Shown: positions 7,643-15,950 of the stretch, in pieces
Numbering within the stretch: the first letter of the stretch is position 1
How the letters are laid out: every line of letters starts with the position of its first letter
Source of the DNA: JANQTF01 sp041741415
Lineage (GTDB): Bacteria; Bacteroidota; Bacteroidia; J057
NCBI GenBank assembly: GCA_041741415.1
Contig: JBGSKC010000088.1
Location: forward strand, 1-64,000
Direction of reading: 5' to 3'
Length of the DNA: 64,000 nucleotides
Program-made: the position numbers and the translations under genes
Notes under the pieces: model-generated
What the model saw: the letters and a program-made list of their open reading frames with translations, nothing else
The model's database searches: none
What the model was told of the DNA's origin: nothing

Positions 7643-8038
7643 TTACGGGAGCAGGCGAATGGTTCGGATGTCAGTTGTTTCATTGCCATTGTGATCGGAG
7701 GCAAACACCTCGATCCTGAGCTCCGTTTCTTCCCCGACAGGGTAAAAGAACTTATTCCGCATTTCCAGCTCAGTGGCATGGGTATGCTGGCGGAAATTGG
7801 TCACCGGTTTCTCTCCGGGCATTTCCCAAACCCAGATGCTTGTTTCATGCAGTTCTGTGTTTTCGGTAAAGGAAACGCTAACGCTGATGGAATCGCGGCT
7901 TGAAAAAACTGCCCCCGCCGATGGTGCCAGCCACTGAATCACAGGGGCTTGCTCGTCTTCAAGGGGCTTGTCGGGGGTGCATCCCGGGCTAAGGAGCACG
8001 GGAATGACCAGCAACCAAAAGGCATTTTGCTTAGGCAT
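7643..8038 (-). CDS. DUF4625-like small lipoprotein
   Basis: The 131-residue protein has a lipobox (VLLSPGC, Cys20) followed by one Ig-like beta domain: APVIQWLAPSAGAVF, then SISVSVSFTENTEL, then HTHATELEMRNKFF and IEVFASDHNGNET. This layout fits the Bacteroidota DUF4625 lipoproteins. The His-x-His pair in the middle could bind metal. It lies 56 bp upstream of the MbnP-like gene and 27 bp after the barrel-like gene, so it is probably co-transcribed in the metal cluster. The exact function is unknown. Confidence 0.65.
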   Translation of the reverse strand: MPKQNAFWLLVIPVLLSPGCTPDKPLEDEQAPVIQWLAPSAGAVFSSRDSISVSVSFTENTELHETSIWVWEMPGEKPVTNFRQHTHATELEMRNKFFYPVGEETELRIEVFASDHNGNETTDIRTIRLLP

Positions 8039-8065
8039 GGAAAGGAATAAAATGGTGTGAACGGG

Positions 8066-8947
8066 CTAAAGCCGGTACTGCACAATCAATTGGCCCGAGG
8101 GCTGGCTCACGAGGGCATCATCGCCAAAGTGCTGCCACGCAGGCACCTGGCCCTGTACGCCGAGGGTCCATTTGCGGGCTTCCCACTGGCCGCCCAGCAA
8201 CATGGCCAGTCCCTGGCCGCCGGTGTCGTTTCGGTAGTATCCATTTTCCACGTCGCGACCCTGCACACTGGCTCCCAGGCCCGCCCAGAGGCTTTTCCGG
8301 CTGGTTTCACTTTCCCAGTGCCGCGCCAGAAAGCTTGACAGGGTCGTTTGCCAGCCAGATTTCATCTCCAGGGAGGTTTCCAGCGAATGTGTCGCCGCTA
8401 CTTCCGTGGTGAGCGACCAGGCTCTGCTCAGTTGCAGGCCATGCAACACCGAAAAGCGGTGCATCCATTGCCGCTGACCAGGGTAGAAACGAAAGGGCAG
8501 GGTGGCGCCTTCGGGCTGGGTGAGCCTGCTGCTGGGCAGCCGCCACTCACTTTGCAAAAAAAGCCACTGCCGCCGCCGGGTCGTGTCTGTCACCTGCCAG
8601 GCAAGGTAGCGGACCTGCACCCGCAGATCCCCCAGGCCGGTCAGATCAGCTTCTTCACTCTCCGCACTCCGCCGGTGATGCTCATGCCACGGCAGACGGA
8701 CAGTCGCTGCCCAGCGCGGAGAAATCATCCAGCGGCCCCACAGTTCTGTTTGCAAAAAATAGTCTGTGGTCCGGGTTTCCGGATAGAGAAATGACTGATA
8801 ACTGCTCACCAGCCCGATGAAGTGCGCCTGCTGCTGCATCAGCAAACTGGGGTCTCCCAGGCTGATGCCGCACCCGCACGACTCGCAGGCCTGCGAGGAT
8901 TGCCAGGCCGCAACAAGCAGACCCAGCACCATGAAAAATCGCTTCAT
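8066..8947 (-). CDS. Outer-membrane beta-barrel-like protein with N-terminal CESCGCG motif
   Basis: After a signal peptide (MKRFFMVLGLLVAAWQSSQA) the mature protein starts with CESCGCG, a cluster of three Cys that looks like a soft-metal site. It continues as alternating amphipathic strands rich in Trp, Tyr and Arg and ends in the aromatic-type strand LIVQYRL typical of outer-membrane barrels. The start at 8947 (MKRFF) is preferred over 8953. No substrate can be read. Its place upstream of MbnP/MbnH-like genes suggests a role in copper passage or sensing at the outer membrane. Confidence 0.65.
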   Translation of the reverse strand: MKRFFMVLGLLVAAWQSSQACESCGCGISLGDPSLLMQQQAHFIGLVSSYQSFLYPETRTTDYFLQTELWGRWMISPRWAATVRLPWHEHHRRSAESEEADLTGLGDLRVQVRYLAWQVTDTTRRRQWLFLQSEWRLPSSRLTQPEGATLPFRFYPGQRQWMHRFSVLHGLQLSRAWSLTTEVAATHSLETSLEMKSGWQTTLSSFLARHWESETSRKSLWAGLGASVQGRDVENGYYRNDTGGQGLAMLLGGQWEARKWTLGVQGQVPAWQHFGDDALVSQPSGQLIVQYRL

Positions 8948-9070
8948 GTGCAAATGGATAGAACCGAAAGTAGAAAAGGAATGGGCGGCGCACCGTTGCG
9001 CAGGGTCTCAGACCCCGGCAAAGGTTACAATTCCGGCAGCCAGCAAAATGCCGGTCTCGTCACATTCGGT

Positions 9071-9445
9071 TCAACTCCAGGGAGGAGGGGTAGGAACAGC
9101 AAGGTGAATGGAATGGAAAAAAGAATCCGGCCTGCGCCAGCATGGCCTGATGACGGTTTTTTCCTCCCGGATATGTGGCTGTTGAGGCAAATGGGCAAGC
9201 AGCGATTCCCACTGCGGGGCCAGTGGCACCACGCCGGGTTCTTCCTCGGCAGGGGCAACCTGTTTGGCGAGCTGTGCTTTGAGGTAACAGGTGCCGTTAC
9301 ACCCGGAATTGGGTACCTCTTTGTTGATACAAAGCACTTTCTTGATGTACTCGTACCGCATTCCGTACTCGACGACGGGCATCAGCGGCCTCCAGACCCA
9401 GGCAAGCTGGGCCAGCAAAACGAGGCTGATGATGGCAATTCTCAT
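9071..9445 (-). CDS. Small membrane-anchored protein with CNGTCYL motif
   Basis: The 124-residue protein has an N-terminal hydrophobic helix (RIAIISLVLLAQLAWV) followed by YEYIKKVLCINKEVP, then CNGTCYLKAQL (49-59) and a His/Pro-rich tail. The short pattern of LCxN followed by CxGxCYL is shared by small Bacteroidota proteins of unknown function. The Cys residues (39, 49, 53) suggest a metal or thiol role. It is the first gene of the minus-strand metal cluster (117 bp before the barrel-like gene). The lepA gene ends 96 bp upstream and may read into it. Confidence 0.6.
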   Translation of the reverse strand: MRIAIISLVLLAQLAWVWRPLMPVVEYGMRYEYIKKVLCINKEVPNSGCNGTCYLKAQLAKQVAPAEEEPGVVPLAPQWESLLAHLPQQPHIREEKTVIRPCWRRPDSFFHSIHLAVPTPPPWS

Positions 9446-9541
9446 CGAAGGAAATTTGATTAAGCAAGGTAGGAAAAGGCAAAGTCAGGGATAATGACTT
9501 TTCTCTGAATTTTACATTTCCTTACCCGCCCAAATCCCTAC

Positions 9542-11329
9542 CTAATCAAGCTTCAGCACAGCGTGGAAGGCGCTTTGAGGCACTTCGATGGTACCCACCT
9601 GGCGCATGCGCTTCTTTCCTTCCTTCTGTTTTTCAAGGAGTTTCCGCTTCCGTGAGATGTCGCCGCCGTAGCATTTGGCTGTCACGTCTTTGCGAAGGGC
9701 CTTCACGGTTTCCCGTGCAATGATTTTGGCACCGATCGCAGCCTGGATGGCCACTTCGTATTGCTGGCGCGGAATCAGTTCCTTGAGCTTGGTGCAGATC
9801 CGCTTGCCGAAATCATAGGCTTTGTCTCTGTGAATCAGTGCACTCAATGCGTCCACCTGGTCTCCGTTGAGCAGGATGTCGAGCTTCACCAGGTGAGACG
9901 GTTGAAACCCGATCATCTGGTAGTCGAACGAAGCGTAGCCGCGGGAAATGGTCTTGAGCTTGTCGAAAAAGTCGAACACAACTTCGGCCAGGGGCAGCTG
10001 AAACTGCATCTCCACCCGGTCGGTGGTGAGATACACCTGGTTCACGAAGCGGCCCCGCTTGTCGATGCACAGCTCCATGATTTTGCCAATGTACTCAGCC
10101 TTGGTAATGATCTGGGCTTTGATGAACGGCTCGAGCAGCTGCTTGATTTTGGTGCTGTCGGGGAGGTCAGACGGAGAATGGATGTCCACCTCGGTATCGT
10201 CTGTGAGGATGCCTTTGAACGACACGTTGGGCACCGTCGTGATAACGGTCATATTGAACTCCCGCTCCAGGCGTTCCTGCACAATTTCCATGTGGAGCAT
10301 GCCCAAAAATCCGGCCCGGAAGCCATAGCCAAGGGCAGCTGAGGATTCGGCCTGGTAAATGAGGGAGGCATCGTTCAGCCGGAGTTTATCGAGCGAGTTA
10401 CGCAACTCCTCAAAGTCGTCAGTATCAACCGGGTAAATCCCGGCAAATACCATTGGTTTTACCTCCTGGAAGCCCTGAACGGCGGAGTCGGCGCTGGGCT
10501 TGACGTGGGTGATGGTGTCGCCGACCTTCACTTCCTGAAGGTCTTTGATGCCCGCAACCATGTAGCCTACGCTGCCCGTTTCGATTTCGGGCATGGGCAG
10601 CTGGGTGAGTTGAAGAACCCCGACTTCATCGACGTTGTAGGGGGCTTCGGTGGCCATGAATTTGATCATGTCTCCTTTTTTCATTACCCCGTCGAACACC
10701 CGGAAATACACAATGGTGCCGCGGTAGGAGTTGAAAACGGAGTCGAAAATCAGGGCTTTCAGGGGAGCATTGGGGTTGCCCTTTGGAGCCGGGATCCGGT
10801 CGATGATGGCATTGAGAATGTCTTCGATGCCGATGCCGTTTTTGGCGGAGGCATGGAGGATTTCGTCGGCGTCGCAGCCGGTGAGGTTCATGATTTCGTC
10901 GCCAACTTCCTCGGGCCTGGCACTGGGCAGGTCGATTTTGTTGAGAACGGGAATGATGGTGAGGTCGTGCTCCAGAGCGAGGTAGAGGTTGGAAATGGTC
11001 TGAGCCTCAATGCCCTGGGCAGCATCTACCACGAGCAGGGCACCCTCGCAGGAAGAAATAGCCCGGGAAACCTCGTAGGAAAAGTCCACGTGGCCTGGGG
11101 TGTCAATCAGGTTGAGGGTGTAGGTAACGCCGTCCTTTTCATAGTGCATCTGGATAGCGTGGCTCTTGATTGTGATGCCCTTTTCCCGCTCCAGGTCCAT
11201 GCTGTCGAGCACCTGCGCCTTCATCTGGCGCTCGGTGAGGGTGGAAGTTTTTTCCAGCAGGCGGTCGGCCAGGGTGCTCTTGCCGTGGTCGATGTGGGCG
11301 ATGATGCAGAAATTGCGAATATGCTTCAT
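9542..11329 (-). CDS. lepA: Elongation factor 4 (LepA)
   Basis: This 595-residue translational GTPase has the complete LepA layout: G1 AHIDHGKST near residue 10, a switch region with KGITIKSHAIQM, G3 DTPGHVDFSYEV, G4 NKIDLPSA, and the LepA-specific C-terminus with CYGGDISRKRKLLEKQKEGKKRMR near residues 552-575. It back-translocates or remodels stalled ribosomes, mainly under ionic stress. Length is normal for the family. The start ATG is 140 bp from the divergent esterase gene. Confidence 0.97.
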   Translation of the reverse strand: MKHIRNFCIIAHIDHGKSTLADRLLEKTSTLTERQMKAQVLDSMDLEREKGITIKSHAIQMHYEKDGVTYTLNLIDTPGHVDFSYEVSRAISSCEGALLVVDAAQGIEAQTISNLYLALEHDLTIIPVLNKIDLPSARPEEVGDEIMNLTGCDADEILHASAKNGIGIEDILNAIIDRIPAPKGNPNAPLKALIFDSVFNSYRGTIVYFRVFDGVMKKGDMIKFMATEAPYNVDEVGVLQLTQLPMPEIETGSVGYMVAGIKDLQEVKVGDTITHVKPSADSAVQGFQEVKPMVFAGIYPVDTDDFEELRNSLDKLRLNDASLIYQAESSAALGYGFRAGFLGMLHMEIVQERLEREFNMTVITTVPNVSFKGILTDDTEVDIHSPSDLPDSTKIKQLLEPFIKAQIITKAEYIGKIMELCIDKRGRFVNQVYLTTDRVEMQFQLPLAEVVFDFFDKLKTISRGYASFDYQMIGFQPSHLVKLDILLNGDQVDALSALIHRDKAYDFGKRICTKLKELIPRQQYEVAIQAAIGAKIIARETVKALRKDVTAKCYGGDISRKRKLLEKQKEGKKRMRQVGTIEVPQSAFHAVLKLD

Positions 11330-11451
11330 GTAGGGTCTTGCAATGCCGTCTTCGGCGTGTCCTCCTGATCCCAGGTTTATCGGCCAAAAATACGCGAAAA
11401 TCCCGGATTTTACATCTGTTCCTCAAGGACAGTTCTGCACCATTCTTTGTT

Positions 11452-11459
11452 TACCTTTC
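11452..11459 (+). promoter_or_regulatory. TAnnTTTG-like -7 box upstream of the secreted esterase
   Basis: TACCTTTC lies 18 bp before the start ATG at 11470. It matches the Bacteroidota -7 consensus TAnnTTTG except for the last base. No clear -33 element is visible, so it is a weak call. Confidence 0.35.
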
Positions 11460-11469
11460 AGAAAAAAAG

Positions 11470-12240
11470 ATGAGACTCTTTCTGACTTCCTTCCTGCTGT
11501 TCCTGGTGTCTTTGGTGTCCGGGCAAACGGAGGCCCTGTGGGAAAAGCATGTTTTTCCGTCTTCAAATGGCACCGGACTTCCCTACCGCCTTATGCGGCC
11601 TGTGGACATGAAGCCTGATACGACCTACCCGCTTGTGATCTTCCTTCACGGGGCTGGCGAGCGTGGCACCGACAATGAAAAGCAGCTTGTACATGTGGCC
11701 AGGGCTTTTGCCGATTCAGCCATTCGCGCCGATTATCCTGCTTTTGTGATGTTTCCGCAGGTAGCTTCTGATAAGTGGTGGTCTAATGGCGAATACAACC
11801 GCGAAAGCGGCACCGTTTCAATCAACCGCTATGTGGCAGGCAATCACCTTGTGGCATTGATGCAACTGAAAGATTCTCTGCTGGAAGCCCTTCCGATCGA
11901 TGGTGGCCGGGTGTATATCGGCGGGCTCAGCCTGGGTGGGTTTGGCACCTGGGATGCCCTGGCCCGCTGGTCCGATCAATTTGCAGCAGCTTTCCCCATC
12001 TGTGGTGCCGGTGATCCCAACATGGCCATGTACATGGCAGGTGTTCCTCTCTGGGTGTTTCATGGAAGCGCAGATGCTGTGGTGCCGCCCATGACCAGCC
12101 GGAAAATGGTGGAGGCCCTCCGGGAAATGGGCTCGCCCGTCATTTATACCGAATTCCCCGGTGTGGACCACAACTCCTGGGACCCCGCCTTCGAAAACCG
12201 CCTTCTGTTCGACTGGTTGTTTGCCCAAAGGAGGTGGTGA
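11470..12240 (+). CDS. Secreted alpha/beta-hydrolase (phospholipase/carboxylesterase or PHB-depolymerase-like)
   Basis: The 256-residue protein has a signal peptide (MRLFLTSFLLFLVSLVSG), the oxyanion stretch VIFLHGAGERG, the nucleophile motif GLSLGG, an acid region GSADAVVPP and a final DHNSW with the catalytic His. This layout is shared by secreted esterases that are often fused to or associated with polysaccharide deacetylation. The start ATG is chosen from the signal peptide; a 44-residue in-frame extension to 11338 overlaps the lepA leader. Substrate unknown. It is divergent from lepA and followed by a repeat region. Confidence 0.85.
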   Translation: MRLFLTSFLLFLVSLVSGQTEALWEKHVFPSSNGTGLPYRLMRPVDMKPDTTYPLVIFLHGAGERGTDNEKQLVHVARAFADSAIRADYPAFVMFPQVASDKWWSNGEYNRESGTVSINRYVAGNHLVALMQLKDSLLEALPIDGGRVYIGGLSLGGFGTWDALARWSDQFAAAFPICGAGDPNMAMYMAGVPLWVFHGSADAVVPPMTSRKMVEALREMGSPVIYTEFPGVDHNSWDPAFENRLLFDWLFAQRRW

Positions 12241-12751
12241 GAGGATAGACAGAAATAACCCTTGTCAGGGGATGCGAGAGCCGAGAACCGAGAGCCGGGA
12301 CTGGAGGCGAAGCCAGTCTTCCCACCCTTGTCAGGGTTTGGATTCGACCCTGACAAGGGTTTGAGAAGCGAGAAGTCAGACCGCTGCGCTGCGAGAGGCC
12401 AGACTGGAAGCGGAGCCTTGTCTTTACCCCCCTGAGGGCGGGCTTTGACGCCCGGGAGGGGGGCTGGGGGGTGATCCGGGCTAAAATGTGACATTTTGAT
12501 CTTCCTGTATTTGACGCCTTGTTTTCCCCAAAGGAGCCTGGAGGGCTTCGCTTGTGGGCAGGAACCCACCCCTGGCCCCTCCGCGGAGGGGAAAGTGATT
12601 TGTGCCGTCGCCCGGGCTCTTCAAGTCCCCTCTTGAGAGGGAATTTTGGGGTGTGTCCGGGAGCCGGGAAGCGGAAACCAGAACCGGAGGCGAAGCCGCT
12701 TAGCACTGGAGGTGCGCCATGTTAATAGCCATCGGTCCGTCCGTTTTCATG

Positions 12752-12781
12752 CTCCCCGGCGGCCTCAAGGCCGCCGGGGAG
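12752..12781. repeat. Perfect GC-rich hairpin
   Basis: CTCCCCGGCGGCC and GGCCGCCGGGGAG form a 13-bp perfect stem around TCAA. A shorter relative (CCGGCGGCC-TTTT-GGCCGCCGG) sits at 49188-49209. There is no T tract after either, so these are repeat-family hairpins more than terminators. Confidence 0.8.
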
Positions 12782-12864
12782 GGAAAATAATGAGTTGAGG
12801 CGATGCTACAGAGCTTCGACCCCGCTGGGTAGGGTTTCACCTGGGCTTTGTGGCCCGTTGCTTT

Positions 12865-12906
12865 GTCATGGTGAGCAGGCTGCTTCAGCCGTCGCCGAAC
12901 CATGAC
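12865..12906. repeat. Palindromic unit, copy 2 (REP-like)
   Basis: GTCATGGT at 12865-12872 and ACCATGAC at 12899-12906 enclose GAGCAGGCTGCTTCAGCCGT and the rest of the unit, the reverse complement of copy 1 at 4287-4329. It is preceded by GCTACAGAGCTTCGACCCC as in copy 3, so the composite is about 105 bp (12803-12907). Confidence 0.8.
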
Positions 12907-12968
12907 AACGCTCCAATCTGACTTCTGACCTCTGACTTCCCGCCTCTGACTTATCACCTCTCCATTCC

Positions 12969-14327
12969 TCAATAACAGCCCAAATCCTCGCGGGACCGCT
13001 GGTCGTTGTTGGGGAAGCAAAACCCTGACTCCACTGCCGATGGCACATAGCGGATCAGGGTGGGGTCGTAGAGGGCATCCCGGAGAAATACGCTGATAGC
13101 CTCCATCTCGTCATCGCTCAGACCAAGTGGTTCAAACTTGGGGTCTATTGCTTCTGCGGGCACCAGCGGGTTGCCGGGGATTGCCCGGTTTTTGTAGTGG
13201 ATTACTTCCTCGATCGATTCAAAATTACCGCCATGCCCCAGGAAGGGAGAGTCCTTCAAATTATAGAGCTGCGGAACCTTGAACTGGAAGTTTTCTGCTT
13301 CATTGCCGGTAAAGCCCCCGCGGCCAAACCGGGTTTTGTCGTCCAGGCCAGTGCCATAAATTCCAAAGCCTTCCAGGTCCGGCATGCCCAGGGCATAGAA
13401 GGCTTCCTGGTTGAGGGCAGGCCCGGTGTGGCAGGAAACACAGCCCGCCTTCCCGAAGAAGTACATGGCACCTTTGATTTCCTGCTCGGTCATGGCTTGT
13501 TTGTCGCCAGCCAGCCAGCGCTGAAAAGGTGCCTCCTGGGCCATGAGGGTGCGCTCATAGGCCGCAATGGCCAGCCCGGCTGCTTCTCTGCTGTAGCGCC
13601 GAAGAGGCTCCCAGGCCGGGAATGCTTTGTCAAACAGCTCCTGATATCCCATGCCAATTACCCAGGCACTATCGAGGCCCATGCGGTGAACCGTGAGCCC
13701 GGCAATGGCCTGTGTCTCAACGCCTTCATAGCCCAAGTGGTTGGTAACGAGCGGCGTTCCTTCTGCCCAGCGGTGGCGGGTGTTGCGGTTGGCTCCCGTT
13801 GCGCCAAACTGCCCGTTCCAGAGCATGTTGTCCTGAAAGGCCACATTCAGTGCTGTGGGGGTGCGAATGGGCTGCACGTCGATTTCAGTAGGCAAATAGC
13901 TGGGGTCGAGGTCGCGGCCTTCCCCCCGAACGCCAAATCCAACACCGCCTTCGCCAATGCCCTGCCGCCGCCCCGCCTGGAAGCCAGCTGCCACATGGTG
14001 GCAGGAAGCACAGGAATAGGTGTATTCGTTTACCGGCTTTACAGGGTGAATGCCCAGGCCGGGGTCGTGATACAATTCGCGGCCCAGTTCGATTTTCTCC
14101 CTGGTAAGTGGATTCTTAGGGTCCTGGGGGATTTTTTTCAAGTCCTCTGATGAAGGAAATAAAAAATAGTCCAGGCTGCCCGTTGGGGATGCATCTGCCA
14201 AAGCGGCTTCCAAACTATACTGGAGCACCTGCTCTTCAGAAACTATGGTGGAATTGTCTCGATAGCAGGCTGAGACCAGGAGGAGGAGTAACAGAAGCGC
14301 AATGAACTTTTGCATGGCAATTGGCAC
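12969..14327 (-). CDS. Di-haem cytochrome c peroxidase-like lipoprotein (MauG family), second copy
   Basis: The 452-residue protein has a signal with lipobox (LLVSAC, Cys21), haem motifs CASCH (106-110) and CVSCH (296-300), and the family stretch FQFKVPQLYNLKDSPFLGHGG. It is longer than the cluster copy at 5695-6714, with extra loops between the haems. The Met5 start (14315) is an alternative. It is flanked by the repeat array on one side and a TauE permease operon on the other, with no MbnP-like partner. Peroxide reduction or MauG-like oxidation in the periplasm is likely; the target is unknown. Confidence 0.85.
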   Translation of the reverse strand: MPIAMQKFIALLLLLLLVSACYRDNSTIVSEEQVLQYSLEAALADASPTGSLDYFLFPSSEDLKKIPQDPKNPLTREKIELGRELYHDPGLGIHPVKPVNEYTYSCASCHHVAAGFQAGRRQGIGEGGVGFGVRGEGRDLDPSYLPTEIDVQPIRTPTALNVAFQDNMLWNGQFGATGANRNTRHRWAEGTPLVTNHLGYEGVETQAIAGLTVHRMGLDSAWVIGMGYQELFDKAFPAWEPLRRYSREAAGLAIAAYERTLMAQEAPFQRWLAGDKQAMTEQEIKGAMYFFGKAGCVSCHTGPALNQEAFYALGMPDLEGFGIYGTGLDDKTRFGRGGFTGNEAENFQFKVPQLYNLKDSPFLGHGGNFESIEEVIHYKNRAIPGNPLVPAEAIDPKFEPLGLSDDEMEAISVFLRDALYDPTLIRYVPSAVESGFCFPNNDQRSREDLGCY

Positions 14328-14472
14328 GTTGGTAAACGAGAGGTACTGGGGGCAGTGTCATCGTTGACAAGTGCACAAATACCAAAGGGAGTGCCAGCAA
14401 AAGGGTTGTGGCGGGTTTCAAAAGGCTAAACGAATGAACTTTTCGTCATCTGTCAAATGACTAATAGCACAG

Positions 14473-15285
14473 TTAACCTGCCCAAAACTCCCAGATCATT
14501 TTCACCCCCGACACCAGCACGATCAGGATTAAGAGCCGGTGAATCCACACATCAGCCTTGGGAAGGGTGGCGATATATCGTACTCCAATCAGGGCGCCAA
14601 CCGACTGCGCCACGGCCAGCAGCAGCCCGAAGCCCACATGGACGAGCCCCGAAAAGAAAAGACCGATCAGGGGAAGGAGGTTAAACAGAAACACCAGCAA
14701 CATTTTGATGCCGTTGGCGGCGCTGAGGCTGTAGCCGGTAGAAAGTACCATGGCTGCCAGCAGGAAAATCCCGACTCCTGCCTGAATGAAACCGCCGTAC
14801 ACGCCAATCAGGAAAAAAAACAGGATAGAACCCCAGCGTTTTTGCCTGCCCGGTTCCGGGGTTTGTGCCTTGAGCCAGCGCTGCGGATTCACAAGCAGGA
14901 CTACGAGCATAAACAGCATCAGCAACCCGATGCTCAGGTTCATGGCTTCTTTATCGATCCGCACCGCAAACCACAAACCAAGCAAAGAGCCCAGCATGGA
15001 GGGGATGGCAAGCCATTGAACATCCTCGGTTACGAGCTTCCCGCTCCGTTTGTAGGCGATCAGGCCCACAGCGCTTTGGATCACCACGCCGATGCGGTTG
15101 GTGCCATTGGCCACATTTGCTGGCAAGCCGCACATCAGGATGAAAATCGGCAGGGTGATGAGCGAGCCGCTTCCCGCCAGGGTGTTGATGATACCGGTGA
15201 AAATACCCAGCAACACAATCAGCCCATACTCCCAGGGAGCAAGGTCCATCCCGGAAAACCAGCTCGCCGGATCTTGCCAATTCAT
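14473..15285 (-). CDS. TauE/SafE-family sulfite/sulfonate-type permease
   Basis: The 270-residue integral membrane protein has about eight hydrophobic segments and two half-repeats of the TauE/SafE type: GIFTGIINTLAGSGSLITLP and GVYGGFIQAGVGIFLLAAM. Family members export sulfite, sulfoacetate or related anions. Start at 15285 is chosen because ATGA couples it to the upstream stop and removes a 21-residue non-family N-terminus. It is the last gene of a three-gene minus-strand unit with two META/COG3650-type lipoproteins. Confidence 0.85.
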   Translation of the reverse strand: MNWQDPASWFSGMDLAPWEYGLIVLLGIFTGIINTLAGSGSLITLPIFILMCGLPANVANGTNRIGVVIQSAVGLIAYKRSGKLVTEDVQWLAIPSMLGSLLGLWFAVRIDKEAMNLSIGLLMLFMLVVLLVNPQRWLKAQTPEPGRQKRWGSILFFFLIGVYGGFIQAGVGIFLLAAMVLSTGYSLSAANGIKMLLVFLFNLLPLIGLFFSGLVHVGFGLLLAVAQSVGALIGVRYIATLPKADVWIHRLLILIVLVSGVKMIWEFWAG

Positions 15286-15950
15286 TCTCTGCCAGACTTT
15301 GCAGGAGGCAGGGGCCTGCCGCAGCCGGTCAGAAGGGTGTCGTTCCACTGCACTTCCACCCGGTAAGGAAAATCATTTCCCGCCATGTTGTCCTGGCAGG
15401 GGCTTTCCTCCCAGCTGATCTGCAGCCTGTCGGGGTTTTCGCCGGCGTTTACCGTCACATCATAGACCCAGCTGCTTCCCTGTTTGGCCGGGAAGATGAA
15501 AGGGAATTCCGCTTCGACCATGCCATATTGGGTTCTGAGTAAAATGGCCTTTGGAGGCTCAATCCGAAGTTCCCAGCCGGGTTCGTTGCCGAGGCCCTGA
15601 ATGGCTTTCACCATGGTGCAAGGTGCCTCCCACCAGGAAGTGCTGGTTTGGTCGAGTTTTTCGAGCCAGAGGGTGTCGCCTCCGCCCTGCGCAGCCTGGC
15701 CCTGGATCCAGATTGTGCTGCCAACGGCAAAATTCGCAGCATCAGTCCTAAGGAGGGACGATGGGTCGGCTAATCGCTGCGCTGCCTGGTCCGGGCATGG
15801 GAAGAGTGTGCCTCCCTGCTCGTCCATTACCAGAATGCCGGAGATGGGCTGGGAAAGCCCCCGGCTGCGGGCGGCCACCTGGCTGGTTTGCTGGCTCGCT
15901 GGCTCACAAGCCGCCAGGGCAAGGCAGGCCACAACAAAAAATCTGATCAT
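15282..15950 (-). CDS. Periplasmic lipoprotein related to COG3650
   Basis: The 222-residue protein has a signal and lipobox (CLALAAC, Cys15) and two conserved features of the COG3650 group: LGNEPGWELRI in the centre and a C-terminal SPCQDNMAGNDFPYRVEVQWNDTLLTGCG-type segment split around residues 188-215. Members are envelope proteins of unknown function, often next to HslJ. It overlaps the upstream META/DUF4377 gene and the downstream permease gene by four bases each, so the three are translationally coupled. Confidence 0.7.
   Translation of the reverse strand: MIRFFVVACLALAACEPASQQTSQVAARSRGLSQPISGILVMDEQGGTLFPCPDQAAQRLADPSSLLRTDAANFAVGSTIWIQGQAAQGGGDTLWLEKLDQTSTSWWEAPCTMVKAIQGLGNEPGWELRIEPPKAILLRTQYGMVEAEFPFIFPAKQGSSWVYDVTVNAGENPDRLQISWEESPCQDNMAGNDFPYRVEVQWNDTLLTGCGRPLPPAKSGRE

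Larger units (their letters stand above)
12241..12960. repeat. Gene-free repeat array (locus B)
   Basis: The array contains a 14-bp-stem inverted repeat ACCCTTGTCAGGGT/ACCCTGACAAGGGT (12324-12337, 12347-12360) and a G-rich unit with ACCCCCCTGAGGGCGGGC and GGGAGGGGGGCTGGGG (about 12426-12482, repeated at 48958-49010). The paired-hairpin unit (12563-12657) and an end-type sequence AGCACTGGAGGTGC/ATGTTAATAGCC (12702-12730) follow. Then come a perfect GC hairpin (12752-12781), the GCTACAGAGCTTCGACCCC segment (about 12804-12822) and the 42-bp palindrome at 12865-12906. No plausible gene is present. Confidence 0.8.

Noticed and set aside
5695..9445. Methanobactin biosynthesis cluster
   Set aside because: MbnP/MbnH-like genes are present but I found no MbnB/MbnC-type genes or short precursor peptide in the window.
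12324..12360. Terminator of the secreted esterase from the 14-bp inverted repeat
   Set aside because: The stem is perfect but no T tract follows and it is embedded in a repeat array, so termination is not supported.
12140..12706. 188-codon frame in locus B
   Set aside because: Translation of the same G+C-rich repeats; Arg/Pro/Gly-rich, no conserved domain.
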